Source: an uncultured Halieaceae bacterium (GTDB taxonomy: Bacteria > Pseudomonadota > Gammaproteobacteria > Pseudomonadales > Halieaceae). From it: DNA of 43,007 nt. Position 1 is the stretch's first letter, and every line of letters starts with the position of its first letter. The DNA lies in contig CAJXMD010000014.1 in the NCBI GenBank assembly GCA_913056165.1, positions 1-43,007 of the forward strand, written 5' to 3'. The position numbers and the translations under genes are program-made. This document shows positions 24,831 to 33,430 of this stretch, in pieces. The notes beneath the pieces were generated by a model, which was not told the origin of the DNA, ran no database searches, and was given only the letters and a program-made list of their open reading frames with translations.

Positions 24831-26240
24831 TTGATCTCTTTAGGAAGCCTCGCAGATGCATCGATGCGCGCGCTGGGTGCTATAGCGAAATCTGAAAGAT
24901 CAGTTAATCAGGCTGCTGAGCGTCTGGCGACTGGCGAAAAAATCAATCGCGCAGCGGATGATGCAGCGGGTATGGCAATGGCTGCTCGCATGCAGTCACA
25001 AATTGTTGGTTTGCAAAAAGGCATACAAAATGGTCTAGACGGTATCAATCTAGTTCGCACTGCAGATTCAGTGCTGGGAGATTTAATTAGCATTAACCAC
25101 CGCATGCGCGAGCTTTATCTCCAGCAAGCCAACGGTACTCAGGGCTCATCTGAGGTTGCGATCTTGCAAAACGAAATTGATGCACTCCGAGTGTCCATGA
25201 CGGAGCTAGCGCAGCAAAGTGAATTTAATTCAGAGCCGCTCTTCATGGAGTCAAGGACAGTACCATTCACTGTAGGAGCCAACATTGACAATCAGATTTC
25301 GGTTGAACTGCCCAAGTTAGTAGAAACCATAGAGACCATAAAGTCTTTCGAGAACGGTGACTTCGAGGCAGATACGCCAGGCTCCTCGACGATTACTGGC
25401 TGGGACATTATGGAGCAGGCAATCATTTTTGGTACGGATTCTATCGCTGGCCACGTCACGCCAACGAACGATGTGGCAAATGGTACAGATCAAAATAACC
25501 CCAGCGCTCCAGGAAGTATGGAAGTCACGACCACTACCGCGCAGAAAAGTGAGGGATCGCAATCCGTTCGGCTGACCAGCTCAGGAATTACGACTAATAC
25601 CGGATATGACACGGTCAGGGGCCCTGTGCTGGTGAGCAAAGACCAGCTAAATATGAAGATAGGTGACACCGTCTCATTTGATTGGCGAGCACAGGGTGGT
25701 GAAGACAGTTACGACGTATACGCTTATCTATTGGATGTAAATACCGGCGAAACTGTGGAAATTCTTGACGATACGGGCACGACCACTAACTGGAAGTCAG
25801 AAAGCTTTACTATTACGAAAGATGGGACTTACAAGTTCGTTTTTGTTAGCGGCACGTATGATGCTACCGGGGGTCAAGCTGCTGGAGCTCAGCTTTTTGT
25901 CGACAATATCGTCGCATCAACAACAATTACGACATACGATTTCTCGCTTCCTACTGATACTCTCTCTGCTGTGGATCAGACAATCAACACCTTACTTGGA
26001 CATCGAGCGGAATTCGGAGCGGTGGTTAATCGAATAACACATGCTGTTGATTCTCTAACCCTTACAGGTATAAATCTCGAATCAAGTCATAGCGTCCTTA
26101 CAGACACGAATTATGCGAAGGAAAGTAGTAAGTTAGCCTCAGCATCGATCCTCAATCAAGCCGCAACTGGCGTTCTCCAACAGTCAAACGAGAATTCCAA
26201 ACGCATTCTGTCCAGCGTAATAAAATCTGTGGATGGTTGA
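24831..26240 (+). CDS. Flagellin with large jelly-roll-like central insertion
   Basis: 469 residues from TTG 24831, placed by a GAGGAAAT ribosome site, by the sigma-54 promoter upstream, and because R31-L32 then fall exactly where canonical flagellins have them (ERLATGEKINRAADDAAGMAM). Residues 1-155 are the D0/D1 N-terminal helices and residues 378-469 the C-terminal helices (HRAEFGAVVNRITHAVDSL, ILNQAATGVLQQSNENSK). Between them, residues about 172-366 look like a beta-sandwich: ENGDFEADTPG..GW at the start, and GAQLFVDNIVAS at the end, as in CBM- or DUF642-like domains. It is exported by the flagellar secretion system. No other flagellar structural gene is in the window. Confidence 0.92.
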   Translation: MISLGSLADASMRALGAIAKSERSVNQAAERLATGEKINRAADDAAGMAMAARMQSQIVGLQKGIQNGLDGINLVRTADSVLGDLISINHRMRELYLQQANGTQGSSEVAILQNEIDALRVSMTELAQQSEFNSEPLFMESRTVPFTVGANIDNQISVELPKLVETIETIKSFENGDFEADTPGSSTITGWDIMEQAIIFGTDSIAGHVTPTNDVANGTDQNNPSAPGSMEVTTTTAQKSEGSQSVRLTSSGITTNTGYDTVRGPVLVSKDQLNMKIGDTVSFDWRAQGGEDSYDVYAYLLDVNTGETVEILDDTGTTTNWKSESFTITKDGTYKFVFVSGTYDATGGQAAGAQLFVDNIVASTTITTYDFSLPTDTLSAVDQTINTLLGHRAEFGAVVNRITHAVDSLTLTGINLESSHSVLTDTNYAKESSKLASASILNQAATGVLQQSNENSKRILSSVIKSVDG

Positions 26241-26334
26241 ACAAGCATCATTCTTGAACGATGCCCCCGTGAAATAAATTTATTCTTCAAAAATTAGCAA
26301 TGCCTCTTCCGCGCCTCTCAACTCGAGATCTCAG

Positions 26335-27876
26335 CTAGTTTTCACGCTCTTTCATCGCCGTCTGATGCAGATGCGCCGCACACTCCAGTATGTCAGCCGC
26401 ACGCCGGCATTCCTTGACACGCAAAGCGAGCTGAGCATCTAAGCTAAACGAGGGGGCTGTACGCAACACCCACTTCAGCCAATAAAGAGGCGGCGCCAGA
26501 TGAGGCAACCGCTCGGCCGATTCCGTAACAGTCTCCAAAGCCTCTTCAAATCCGGTACACAGCACTTCAACTTCCTCGGGTGCATGAGCTTGCTCGGGAC
26601 GTAATAGGTTTAGGGCTTGTGCAGCGATAATGGCCATCTCCCTCAACGCTTTTGAGGCGGCTAGACAGTCCGCCTCAACCCGACAGGAAGGCTGCTGGAT
26701 CTCCATCACTTTATTGCTCATCAATACTTGACTGAAAGCCTCACGGTAGTGAAGGGTAAAGTGCAGGTGTTCAGCACCGCGTCCTTGGAGTAATTCGTAA
26801 CTCAAGCCTCCCAGAGGATCTTGTGAACAGAGCCTAGTTCGCCATACATCTTCAGCCCCTGCACTCGCCAGAGCAGGAATTCCGAGTACGCGGCATACCT
26901 GGGTAAAGACTGTCTCTAACGTGATTGACTCCATAGATGCGTCCATAGGTGCTTGTACAACAATGTGGCCCTCACCCCATGGAGCTGTTTCTGAAAACCA
27001 GGCAGTAGCGCCGTATAGGCCAACGCAGGGAGTGTTCACCGCACTCCCGAGATGAATGGCGCCGGTATCATTGCTCACGAGGAGCTCGCACCTATCAAGG
27101 AGCGCTGTCATGTCTGGAATTGAAGTCTGCCCGCAAAAGTTTTTAATCGGAATGTCGAGATGAGTTGCCACCTCATTACAGATTTCCATGTCAGATGGCG
27201 CACCCACCAGGATTGGGCTGAAGTCCAGCTCCCATAACCTTTTTGCAAGCTCCGCATAAGCTTGCGATGGCCAGCGTCGACTCGGTTTGCTTGCACCGGG
27301 GTTCAACGCTACAAGTTTTCCCTGAGGAACTTCAAAGGGTAGTTTTTTTGATCTATAAACGTATGGCCGACTTGAGGATGCTACCGGTCCCGCCGGGCCT
27401 GACCCACGATAAAGGTCCACAATGTTGAATAAATTGTGCTGCCTAAAGTCCGGCATAGCCAGTAGGTAAGCATGCCATGCTCCCTGCCAAAACCAATTCC
27501 CCTCAGCAGTAAGTACTCCTCCTTCAAGGTAGTGAGCCGATAACTGACCCGCAAGCCAACAGCCAAACGCGCCATGAGTAAGGTTTATCAAACAATCCAA
27601 TGAGGGCAAACCGAGCTCGACAAGAAATGATCTTGCATCAGGTTGCTCTTCATCACGCCGTTTATTGATCGCGTGGTTTAATTTGGCAACTACTCTCTGC
27701 GCTACATAATGATATTGGTCTACAGCCTCAAAACCCTGAAGAACCTCCCTATTCTCTTCAAGCAACAAGAGGTGTATTTCATGGTGTGGATTGGCTCGTC
27801 GAAATTCTCTGAGAAGTGGCGTGGTTTGAACAAGATCCCCTAGTCGCTCAAGCTGGATGAACAATGCGGTCTTCAT
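26335..27876 (-). CDS. Glycosyltransferase family 9 protein with extra C-terminal domain
   Basis: 513 residues from ATG 27876, which overlaps the stop of the upstream gene by four bases; the open frame extends 21 codons further but those codons overlap that gene. Residues 1-345 are a GT9 (heptosyltransferase-like) fold: MKTALFIQLERLGDLVQTTPLLREFR at the start and KLVALNPGASKPSRRWP..LVSNDTGAIHLGSAVNTPCVGLYG in the nucleotide-sugar half. The last 165 residues are helical and not recognised. It forms an operon with the second GT9 gene, convergent with the flagellin. A role in flagellin or surface glycan decoration is inferred from position; the sugar and acceptor are unknown. Confidence 0.87.
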   Translation of the reverse strand: MKTALFIQLERLGDLVQTTPLLREFRRANPHHEIHLLLLEENREVLQGFEAVDQYHYVAQRVVAKLNHAINKRRDEEQPDARSFLVELGLPSLDCLINLTHGAFGCWLAGQLSAHYLEGGVLTAEGNWFWQGAWHAYLLAMPDFRQHNLFNIVDLYRGSGPAGPVASSSRPYVYRSKKLPFEVPQGKLVALNPGASKPSRRWPSQAYAELAKRLWELDFSPILVGAPSDMEICNEVATHLDIPIKNFCGQTSIPDMTALLDRCELLVSNDTGAIHLGSAVNTPCVGLYGATAWFSETAPWGEGHIVVQAPMDASMESITLETVFTQVCRVLGIPALASAGAEDVWRTRLCSQDPLGGLSYELLQGRGAEHLHFTLHYREAFSQVLMSNKVMEIQQPSCRVEADCLAASKALREMAIIAAQALNLLRPEQAHAPEEVEVLCTGFEEALETVTESAERLPHLAPPLYWLKWVLRTAPSFSLDAQLALRVKECRRAADILECAAHLHQTAMKEREN

Positions 27877-28886
27877 AGGGTTGACTTCAAGATACCCAGA
27901 GCCTGTTTGGCAATAGCCGCAGGAGAAATTTCCATGCATTCATAATTGCGACGCTCCGGGCATTCAGATTCCTGATAACAGTACTGGCAGTCGGTCTGCT
28001 CCGGCGGATAAAACTCAGCATCAAGCAATGAGGGAGACATAGGTCCTGGCAGAACCAAAGAGGGGCACCCTGCCAATCTGGCTAGCCACTGAGAAGATGT
28101 TGGCACCGTAATGAGAAGTGAGCTGGCGCAAAGTTTATTAAGCGTTGCCCTGATGGGGACAGACCCATCAAACTGGCTCCAACAATGGACGCCGTGGATT
28201 GTAAGTTGATTTACAAGGCTTTCAGCGTAGCCGTAGTTTTTATAGAGCGCTCGTCCTCTCATGGAAAGCGCAATAATAGGTCTGCCCTCAGCCTCAGCAA
28301 CGAGCTCAGGGTCTGGGGTACAAGGTAAGCTTATATCTATGGAACCATCAAAACCGCAACATTTCTGCAAATAAAATGCTGGATAACCCATGCCCGGAAA
28401 TTTTTGCCACCAGGGCACGGTCCACTGATACATATTCCGAAAGGAACTTTCCATGTACTGTGCTGGTTTTTCAAAAAAACTTTGGGATAGAACCCCATCA
28501 GCCGCTTTCCTGAGAACATCCTCAACCGGTCTATTGATATAGTTTCCTTCGACCGTAAACCCCACATCCCTCAATGCCCTGGCCAGAAAACAAGGCATAA
28601 ACCAGGTATCCAAGTTGGCAATCAAATCAAATTGTTCCGCAGAAATCAGTTGTCCTATGCGCATGAATTCACGGGTAGCTGGTAGCAGATCTTCTGGCCA
28701 CTGCCCCTTTGTGATAGACATAACTTGATCTACACCGGGATGAAGCTCCATGATTTCTCCGCCAGCCTCATAAGTGAGAACACAAATATGAGCATTCGGA
28801 TATTTCTTTCTATACAGGGTCGCGGCAGGCACCAAGATAGATGCAACATCACCAAGCCCCATCATTCGGATAATCAAAATCTTCAT
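27873..28886 (-). CDS. Glycosyltransferase family 9 protein
   Basis: 337 residues from ATG 28886. The Rossmann start MKILIIRMMGLGDVASILVPAATLYRKKYPN is typical of GT9/ADP-heptose LPS heptosyltransferases. The second half keeps weak nucleotide-sugar signatures (ITVPTSSQWLARLAGCPSLVLPGP) where classical members have a conserved D/S-TG motif, so substrate use may differ. The C-terminal Cys-rich segment (CQYCYQESECPERRNYECMEI) is also seen in many family members. It is first in the two-gene operon with the larger GT9. Cytosolic, sugar donor unknown. Confidence 0.85.
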   Translation of the reverse strand: MKILIIRMMGLGDVASILVPAATLYRKKYPNAHICVLTYEAGGEIMELHPGVDQVMSITKGQWPEDLLPATREFMRIGQLISAEQFDLIANLDTWFMPCFLARALRDVGFTVEGNYINRPVEDVLRKAADGVLSQSFFEKPAQYMESSFRNMYQWTVPWWQKFPGMGYPAFYLQKCCGFDGSIDISLPCTPDPELVAEAEGRPIIALSMRGRALYKNYGYAESLVNQLTIHGVHCWSQFDGSVPIRATLNKLCASSLLITVPTSSQWLARLAGCPSLVLPGPMSPSLLDAEFYPPEQTDCQYCYQESECPERRNYECMEISPAAIAKQALGILKSTL

Positions 28887-29298
28887 AGGATCACTAACAT
28901 AACAAGGCCTGCACACTAAGAAATCTGTTTCGGATCATGCGCAGATTTTTCCCGCCCCCCCGGATGAAGTAACTTTCCCGGCGCTCATTGACGTTTAGGC
29001 GTGGGCAGTTACGGCCTCTAAGATATAAACAAATACACCATGGCGCCAGTTCTCGTCGTCACTACTAATTAAGTTCATCCTGCTTGTAAAAAAGATCTAC
29101 ACCAACTGATTGAGACGGCATGAACACGTAGCCTCGCAAGCACCATGTGGTCAACAAAATGGTTCCGCTAAAAATATCTTCCGGTCCATCTGGATACCTC
29201 CTTTAATGAAAAAGGCGCTCATGCCTGAAGCTCGTAGCTAATGAATAAATCATGAGCAAGAGAGAAGCCTTATCGTCCCATTGAACGGCCTCCTTCTC
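28887..29298. other. Intergenic region between GT9 operon and oxygenase
   Basis: 412 bp without a convincing gene. It should contain the promoter of the GT9 operon (minus strand) and the end of the oxygenase gene. A stretch of eight C residues occurs near 28951-28962. No RNA gene or operator was identified. Confidence 0.45.
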
Positions 29299-30147
29299 TT
29301 ACTCAGTAAGATTATTTTCCAGTAGGGCGAAGAGGTCTTTTACTAAACAGCGTCCCGCAGCTTTCCCTCGGGTATCGAACTGCCAAAGCGTGCCATCCAA
29401 ATCAGGATTAGCGAAATAGACAATGCCATGTCGAACCGGATCCTCTCCTCGCTGGCTCACTACACGATGCACAACAGCGCGAACGGTGTGCTCACCATGA
29501 GCGGTCACAAAATGCAGGGCCTCGCCGAAGTTGATGACCAGATGATCCGGTAAAACCGGCACATCATGAAATACCCCGTCTATCTCGACCTGCAGACCTG
29601 GAGCACTGGCATCGAGCACGGTCACGAAACCGTAGTCGGTATGGGAACGCAGCCCCCAGTCCGGAGCACGGGTATCGTAATGAACAAAGTTCAGAAAAGC
29701 CGTGCCCTCCCCCGTAGCGTAGCCACCAGAGGCACGACCCCAAAGCGCCTCGGGAATGCCTGATCGACGTAAAACCTCGCCAATAATGGCAATACCAATG
29801 GCATCAAGCTGCCGACCGAAATGGGCGATGTCCGAGGGGTAGTATTGATCCCAACGATGGCGACGGAGTGCGAGCTTGGTTTGCTGGTTGTTCTCAAGGG
29901 CAATGAAACCCTCAAGCTCACCGTAGTTTGGTATTTTGCGATAGGGACTTTCCGGTGTCAGCAGTCCGTGACCAAATACCCGGGCACCCTCCACATCGAG
30001 GCCCTCTGGGGTCTTTAGATAAAAGACGCCCAGGTCCCAAGCTCGGTCGAGGTCCTCTAACGCCTGAAAAGCGAGGCGCGACTCACGGGATAGGCGAGCA
30101 ATTGGGAAAAGGCCCTCAGGTGATGCCACGGGTTGAGTCAAAGTCAC
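29299..30147 (-). CDS. 2-oxoglutarate/Fe(II)-dependent oxygenase (IPNS-like)
   Basis: 282 residues from GTG 30147; a TTG one codon earlier is possible. The jelly-roll iron site is H169-x-D171 (RSHTDYG) with distal H227 (VVHRVVS). The 2-oxoglutarate-binding Arg is likely R239, in RHGIVYF where most family members have RxS with Ser. The first part (YRKIPNYGELEGF) follows the isopenicillin-N-synthase/flavanone-hydroxylase-like pattern. The reaction is a hydroxylation or similar oxidation with succinate and CO2 as by-products. It stands alone on its strand. Substrate unknown. Confidence 0.85.
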   Translation of the reverse strand: MTLTQPVASPEGLFPIARLSRESRLAFQALEDLDRAWDLGVFYLKTPEGLDVEGARVFGHGLLTPESPYRKIPNYGELEGFIALENNQQTKLALRRHRWDQYYPSDIAHFGRQLDAIGIAIIGEVLRRSGIPEALWGRASGGYATGEGTAFLNFVHYDTRAPDWGLRSHTDYGFVTVLDASAPGLQVEIDGVFHDVPVLPDHLVINFGEALHFVTAHGEHTVRAVVHRVVSQRGEDPVRHGIVYFANPDLDGTLWQFDTRGKAAGRCLVKDLFALLENNLTE

Positions 30148-30418
30148 CAACTCCAGAAACTTAGGTTCTTTTAGTCAGTATAGCCCTATCGCTTACATAA
30201 CTCGGCAGGACCCGCGGGATGATTCGTTCGGAAAGAACACACTCGTACATTATTACCCCGATCTTGGGAAAACAGGTTCTCTTTGCAATCATCGAGATGC
30301 AAGTCCCTGCGAAGACAACTGGCAGAATGGCGAGCCCATGGCACCTGAATGATGCTATCTTTTCACGGTGGTGACCACACACAGCATGACGTGAAAAATC
30401 CAATCAAGGACCCAATCT

Positions 30419-30601
30419 ATGGAATGCGGCGTTAGCACCTACTCCTTTTTCGAACGTCTCATGGAGTGCGGCCTGTATGGCTTTAGCCCAACACAGGTGC
30501 TGATGTTGGGGATTCTTATAGTGGCGGGTGCTGCCTACGCTATTTGGGAACAACGAAAGCAAACCCGTGAAGAGCGAGACGAAATCTCAGAGGATATGTG
30601 A
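30419..30601 (+). CDS. Small membrane protein, 60 residues
   Basis: An AAGGA ribosome site eight bases before the ATG supports translation. One membrane helix (TQVLMLGILIVAGAAYAIW) is followed by a charged cytoplasmic tail (EQRKQTREERDEISEDM). The first part repeats an MECG segment (positions 1-4 and 15-18). No family recognised. It is convergent with the exported protein at 30633-31037 and lies near cytochrome oxidase assembly genes. A real gene is likely but not proven. Confidence 0.55.
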   Translation: MECGVSTYSFFERLMECGLYGFSPTQVLMLGILIVAGAAYAIWEQRKQTREERDEISEDM

Positions 30602-30632
30602 TTCTCTCAATCACTGAACGGGCAATGACTCG

Positions 30633-31037
30633 TCACTGCATGGTCAATACACTCGCCGTAAGGTCCTCTAAAGAACCGCAGGCGTCAGCCATATCATTCA
30701 AATATCGCTGCCATTCCTCATCTGACTCCTGCCAAGCTCCGGCCTGCTCCATGGACTCGGCGGATGGGTGGACATCCACCGAGACCACAGCACCATCCGC
30801 GTGAATAGCGGGTGCAGCTGAATAGGGGAACGGCGATGCAGTGCGTTCATAGGTAATCATATCTTTAAGAAGCGACAGCCCACGCTCGGCGTTTGCGCAT
30901 GGCCAGTGGTACACAATCATCATCTGGCCAGGTTGCGCTGCTAGCGCGACTGCCTCCGCTTTTTCATGGTGCCCCCCTATCGCTAGTGAAGGCAGTAAGG
31001 CCGCAATCAACAGGGTTATGGCTTTGGACAGTGTCAT
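30633..31037 (-). CDS. Exported hypothetical protein, 134 residues
   Basis: A signal peptide (AITLLIAALLPSLAIG) is followed by HHEKAEAVALAAQPGQ and a mature domain with two cysteines (HWPCANAERG, DACGSLEDL), which may pair in the periplasm. It follows ctaB by 47 bp on the same strand, so it is probably co-transcribed with the haem A pathway gene. No known family was recognised; the histidines could be relevant to copper or haem handling but this is speculative. Confidence 0.65.
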   Translation of the reverse strand: MTLSKAITLLIAALLPSLAIGGHHEKAEAVALAAQPGQMMIVYHWPCANAERGLSLLKDMITYERTASPFPYSAAPAIHADGAVVSVDVHPSAESMEQAGAWQESDEEWQRYLNDMADACGSLEDLTASVLTMQ

Positions 31038-31084
31038 CGAATCTCTCCGTCGATAAAAGGGCTAAGAACCCTGACCAACCAGCC

Positions 31085-31984
31085 TCAACTGATAAGGGGA
31101 TTGGGCAAGATATAGTGATCAATCAGCATCAGCGGAAAGATCAGCAGTAAATAAACAATGGAGAACCAAAACATCTTCATGGCGTCTTTGTTATCCATCG
31201 TACGTAACACCGTGAGCGCGTGGCGGATAAATAGCCCTCCAAGCACCAGCGCGCCAATAAGATAGATCCAACTACTAAGTCCTGTCGCCACTGGTAACAA
31301 CGCCACCACGAAAAGCGCCAGCGTGTATAGCAGGCTTTGCACTGCAGTATAGCGTCGGCCATGGGTTACCGGCAGCATCGGAATATCAACCTTGGCGTAT
31401 TCCTCCTTACGCGCAAAGGCAAGCGCCCAGAAATGGGGAGGCGTCCACACAAAAATAATAAGCACCAAGAGCAATCCATGCCCGGTCACCTCGTTGGTCA
31501 CTGCTGTCCAACCCAGCAGCGGAGGCATAGCGCCAGCCAAACCACCAATCACGATGTTCTGGGAGGTCGCTCGCTTTAGATAAAACGTGTAAACAAAAGC
31601 GTAGCCAACCAGTGAGGCGAGCGTGAGCCACGCAGTGAGCGCATTGACGCGGGTCAACAAAATGAACATCCCCAGCGAGCCGAGAACGAACGCAAAAATG
31701 GCGGCTCCCTGTGAATCAATCTTCCCTTTCACCAGAGGCCGACCGGAGGTTCGCGCCATGACTCCGTCGATATGCTGGTCTGCAAGGTGATTAATCGCTG
31801 CTGCCGATCCGGCGCACAAAGCAATACCAACGCTTGCAAAGATGACGATATCGATAGGCACCACTCCGGGAGTGGCCATGCACATCCCGACGATCGCAGT
31901 GACCACCATCAACCACACCACATTAGGCTTACAGAGCTCATAATAATCTCGCCAAGTGGCGCGTTCGATCAGACTTGATTCCAT
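31085..31984 (-). CDS. ctaB: Protoheme IX farnesyltransferase
   Basis: 299 residues from ATG 31984; an upstream TTG in frame adds four residues. UbiA-family prenyltransferase with about eight to nine membrane helices. The first aspartate-rich motif is NHLADQHIDGVMART and the substrate-binding YELCKPNVVWLM opening is typical. It converts haem B to haem O for the aa3-type oxidase encoded nearby. No ctaA (haem O to haem A) gene is in the window. It is divergent from sco. Confidence 0.95.
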   Translation of the reverse strand: MESSLIERATWRDYYELCKPNVVWLMVVTAIVGMCMATPGVVPIDIVIFASVGIALCAGSAAAINHLADQHIDGVMARTSGRPLVKGKIDSQGAAIFAFVLGSLGMFILLTRVNALTAWLTLASLVGYAFVYTFYLKRATSQNIVIGGLAGAMPPLLGWTAVTNEVTGHGLLLVLIIFVWTPPHFWALAFARKEEYAKVDIPMLPVTHGRRYTAVQSLLYTLALFVVALLPVATGLSSWIYLIGALVLGGLFIRHALTVLRTMDNKDAMKMFWFSIVYLLLIFPLMLIDHYILPNPLIS

Positions 31985-32179
31985 CAGGGAGTACAACTCG
32001 GTTGAAGTGAATGGATGGGTTGAGGCGCGGTCAAATTGCTGCCAGAAATCTCCACTATCGTGGTTTCAGCGGAAGCCCGCTCTGGGCCTGTTGACGAAGG
32101 CGTGGTGCTGTTGTCAGACTGTCCACGCAGCAACGCGGGGGCGAGCTTGGACGTGCGAGCAATAAGTCGAGATAAAGTC

Positions 32180-32833
32180 ATGATGCCGGTGCTGGCCGTT
32201 GCGGCGGTGGTGGGTGTCGTCTTGGCGGCGTCCGGGTACTGGACACTTTGGCAATCCCAAAAAGCCTCAAGCGACGTTCTGCCACCTGCATTGATCACCC
32301 TGCCCGAGAGACGACCCCTCGCCGAATTCATTTTGGTCGACGATGAAAAAGGCGTGTTTGATCTCAAGTCACTCGAATCGCACTGGTCCTTTATTTTCTT
32401 CGGCTTCATGTATTGCCCTGATATCTGTCCCACTACGCTCTACGATCTTTCTCACGTTAAACGAGAGATTGTTGCTCGCGGCATCAGTGATACCGATGTT
32501 CAATTTGTCTTTATTTCAGTCGATCCAGCCCGCGACAAGGCGGCTCAGATCGCGCGTTATGTTCAGTACTTCGACCCATCGTTTCTTGGTGCCACCGGGT
32601 CACTGGGACAGCTGACTAACCTCACTCGTCAACTGGGGGCGCCTTTCAGAGCAGAACCCGAAACCGCGGAAAACGTCTACTCGGTCACTCACTCCAGCGC
32701 GATTTATCTGGTTGACCCGTTAGGTCAGTATGCCGGTGTTATCAATCCACCGTTTGAGGCTGCTGACGTCGCAGAGCAGTTCTCTACGCTTTTCCACACC
32801 AGCGTCGCGCCGACCATCGCTCGACGTCCCTGA
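32180..32833 (+). CDS. sco: SCO1/SenC-family copper chaperone
   Basis: 217 residues from ATG 32180. An N-terminal membrane anchor (PVLAVAAVVGVVLAASGYW) is followed by a thioredoxin-fold domain with copper ligands C79-PDI-C83 (GFMYCPDICPTTL) and the distal H171 (VTHSSAIYLVDP). The open frame continues upstream to 32036, but that part shares the gap with divergent ctaB and looks non-secretory. SCO proteins mature the CuA centre of cytochrome oxidase subunit II. It stands alone on the plus strand inside the oxidase cluster, ending 4 bp from the small gene on the other strand. Confidence 0.93.
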   Translation: MMPVLAVAAVVGVVLAASGYWTLWQSQKASSDVLPPALITLPERRPLAEFILVDDEKGVFDLKSLESHWSFIFFGFMYCPDICPTTLYDLSHVKREIVARGISDTDVQFVFISVDPARDKAAQIARYVQYFDPSFLGATGSLGQLTNLTRQLGAPFRAEPETAENVYSVTHSSAIYLVDPLGQYAGVINPPFEAADVAEQFSTLFHTSVAPTIARRP

Positions 32834-32837
32834 ACGT

Positions 32838-32996
32838 CTACTCCTGTTTGTCTGCATGGACCGTATCTACCCGCGCAGGTACGTCCTTGCTGTGATCAAC
32901 TAACAGATAGGCAAACGCATACATAAATGCGGTTAACAGTAGAAACACCACCACATGCGTTGTGTAATTCGTGCCCTCAGTTTTTTGGCCACCCAT
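32838..32996 (-). CDS. Small single-helix membrane protein of the oxidase cluster
   Basis: A 52-residue frame with a strong ribosome site (GAGGAAAA before ATG 32996). It reads as a short polar start (MGGQKTEGTNYTTH), one membrane helix (VVVFLLLTAFMYAFAYLLV) and a polar tail (DHSKDVPARVDTVHADKQE). It follows the subunit IV gene by 36 bp in the same direction and is the last gene of the oxidase operon. Small accessory subunits or assembly factors of this shape occur in other terminal oxidases. It is below common length cut-offs and easily missed. Confidence 0.75.
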   Translation of the reverse strand: MGGQKTEGTNYTTHVVVFLLLTAFMYAFAYLLVDHSKDVPARVDTVHADKQE

Positions 32997-33032
32997 TTCT
33001 ATTTTCCTCTTCTACTTCTTTACCAAACTGTT

Positions 33033-33419
33033 TCAATGATGCGGCGATGCCGGCGCCTCGAGGATCAGTTCCTTCAAAAAATAAACGCCACGCTGAAAAA
33101 ACGTCCAATCGGCCTCCAATGAACCGATCGCGACCAGCGTCAGCAAAAGAATCGGCGGTAGCAGGATGAAATACACCATCGCCAGACGCTCCCAAACCAT
33201 GTGCATAAATACAGCGATAATAAGACCGGCCTTGAGCACCATGAACAATAAAATCAGGAACCAACGCATATAGCCCTGCACCTGATAAAAATCCACGGCG
33301 TAAGACAACGCGCTCAACACAAAAAGCAGGATCCAGATTTTGAAGTACACACCCAGAGGATGCTGGATTGCCTCCTCCTCCCGAACAACCTGTGTGTGAC
33401 CGTCAGCTGTGTGATCCAT
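33033..33419 (-). CDS. ctaF: Cytochrome c oxidase subunit IV
   Basis: 128 residues with three membrane helices (IWILLFVLSALSYAV, WFLILLFMVLKAGLIIAVFMHM, MVYFILLPPILLLTLVAIG), the pattern of prokaryotic COX4. A GAGGTAAG ribosome site precedes the ATG. It follows subunit III by 11 bp in the operon. The role is structural, in oxidase stability. Confidence 0.88.
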   Translation of the reverse strand: MDHTADGHTQVVREEEAIQHPLGVYFKIWILLFVLSALSYAVDFYQVQGYMRWFLILLFMVLKAGLIIAVFMHMVWERLAMVYFILLPPILLLTLVAIGSLEADWTFFQRGVYFLKELILEAPASPHH

Positions 33420-33430
33420 GACTTACCTCC

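Noticed and set aside
30161-30403. 80-residue minus-strand frame in the gap before the 60-residue gene
   Set aside because: No ribosome site, no domain, odd composition with many Cys and Arg.
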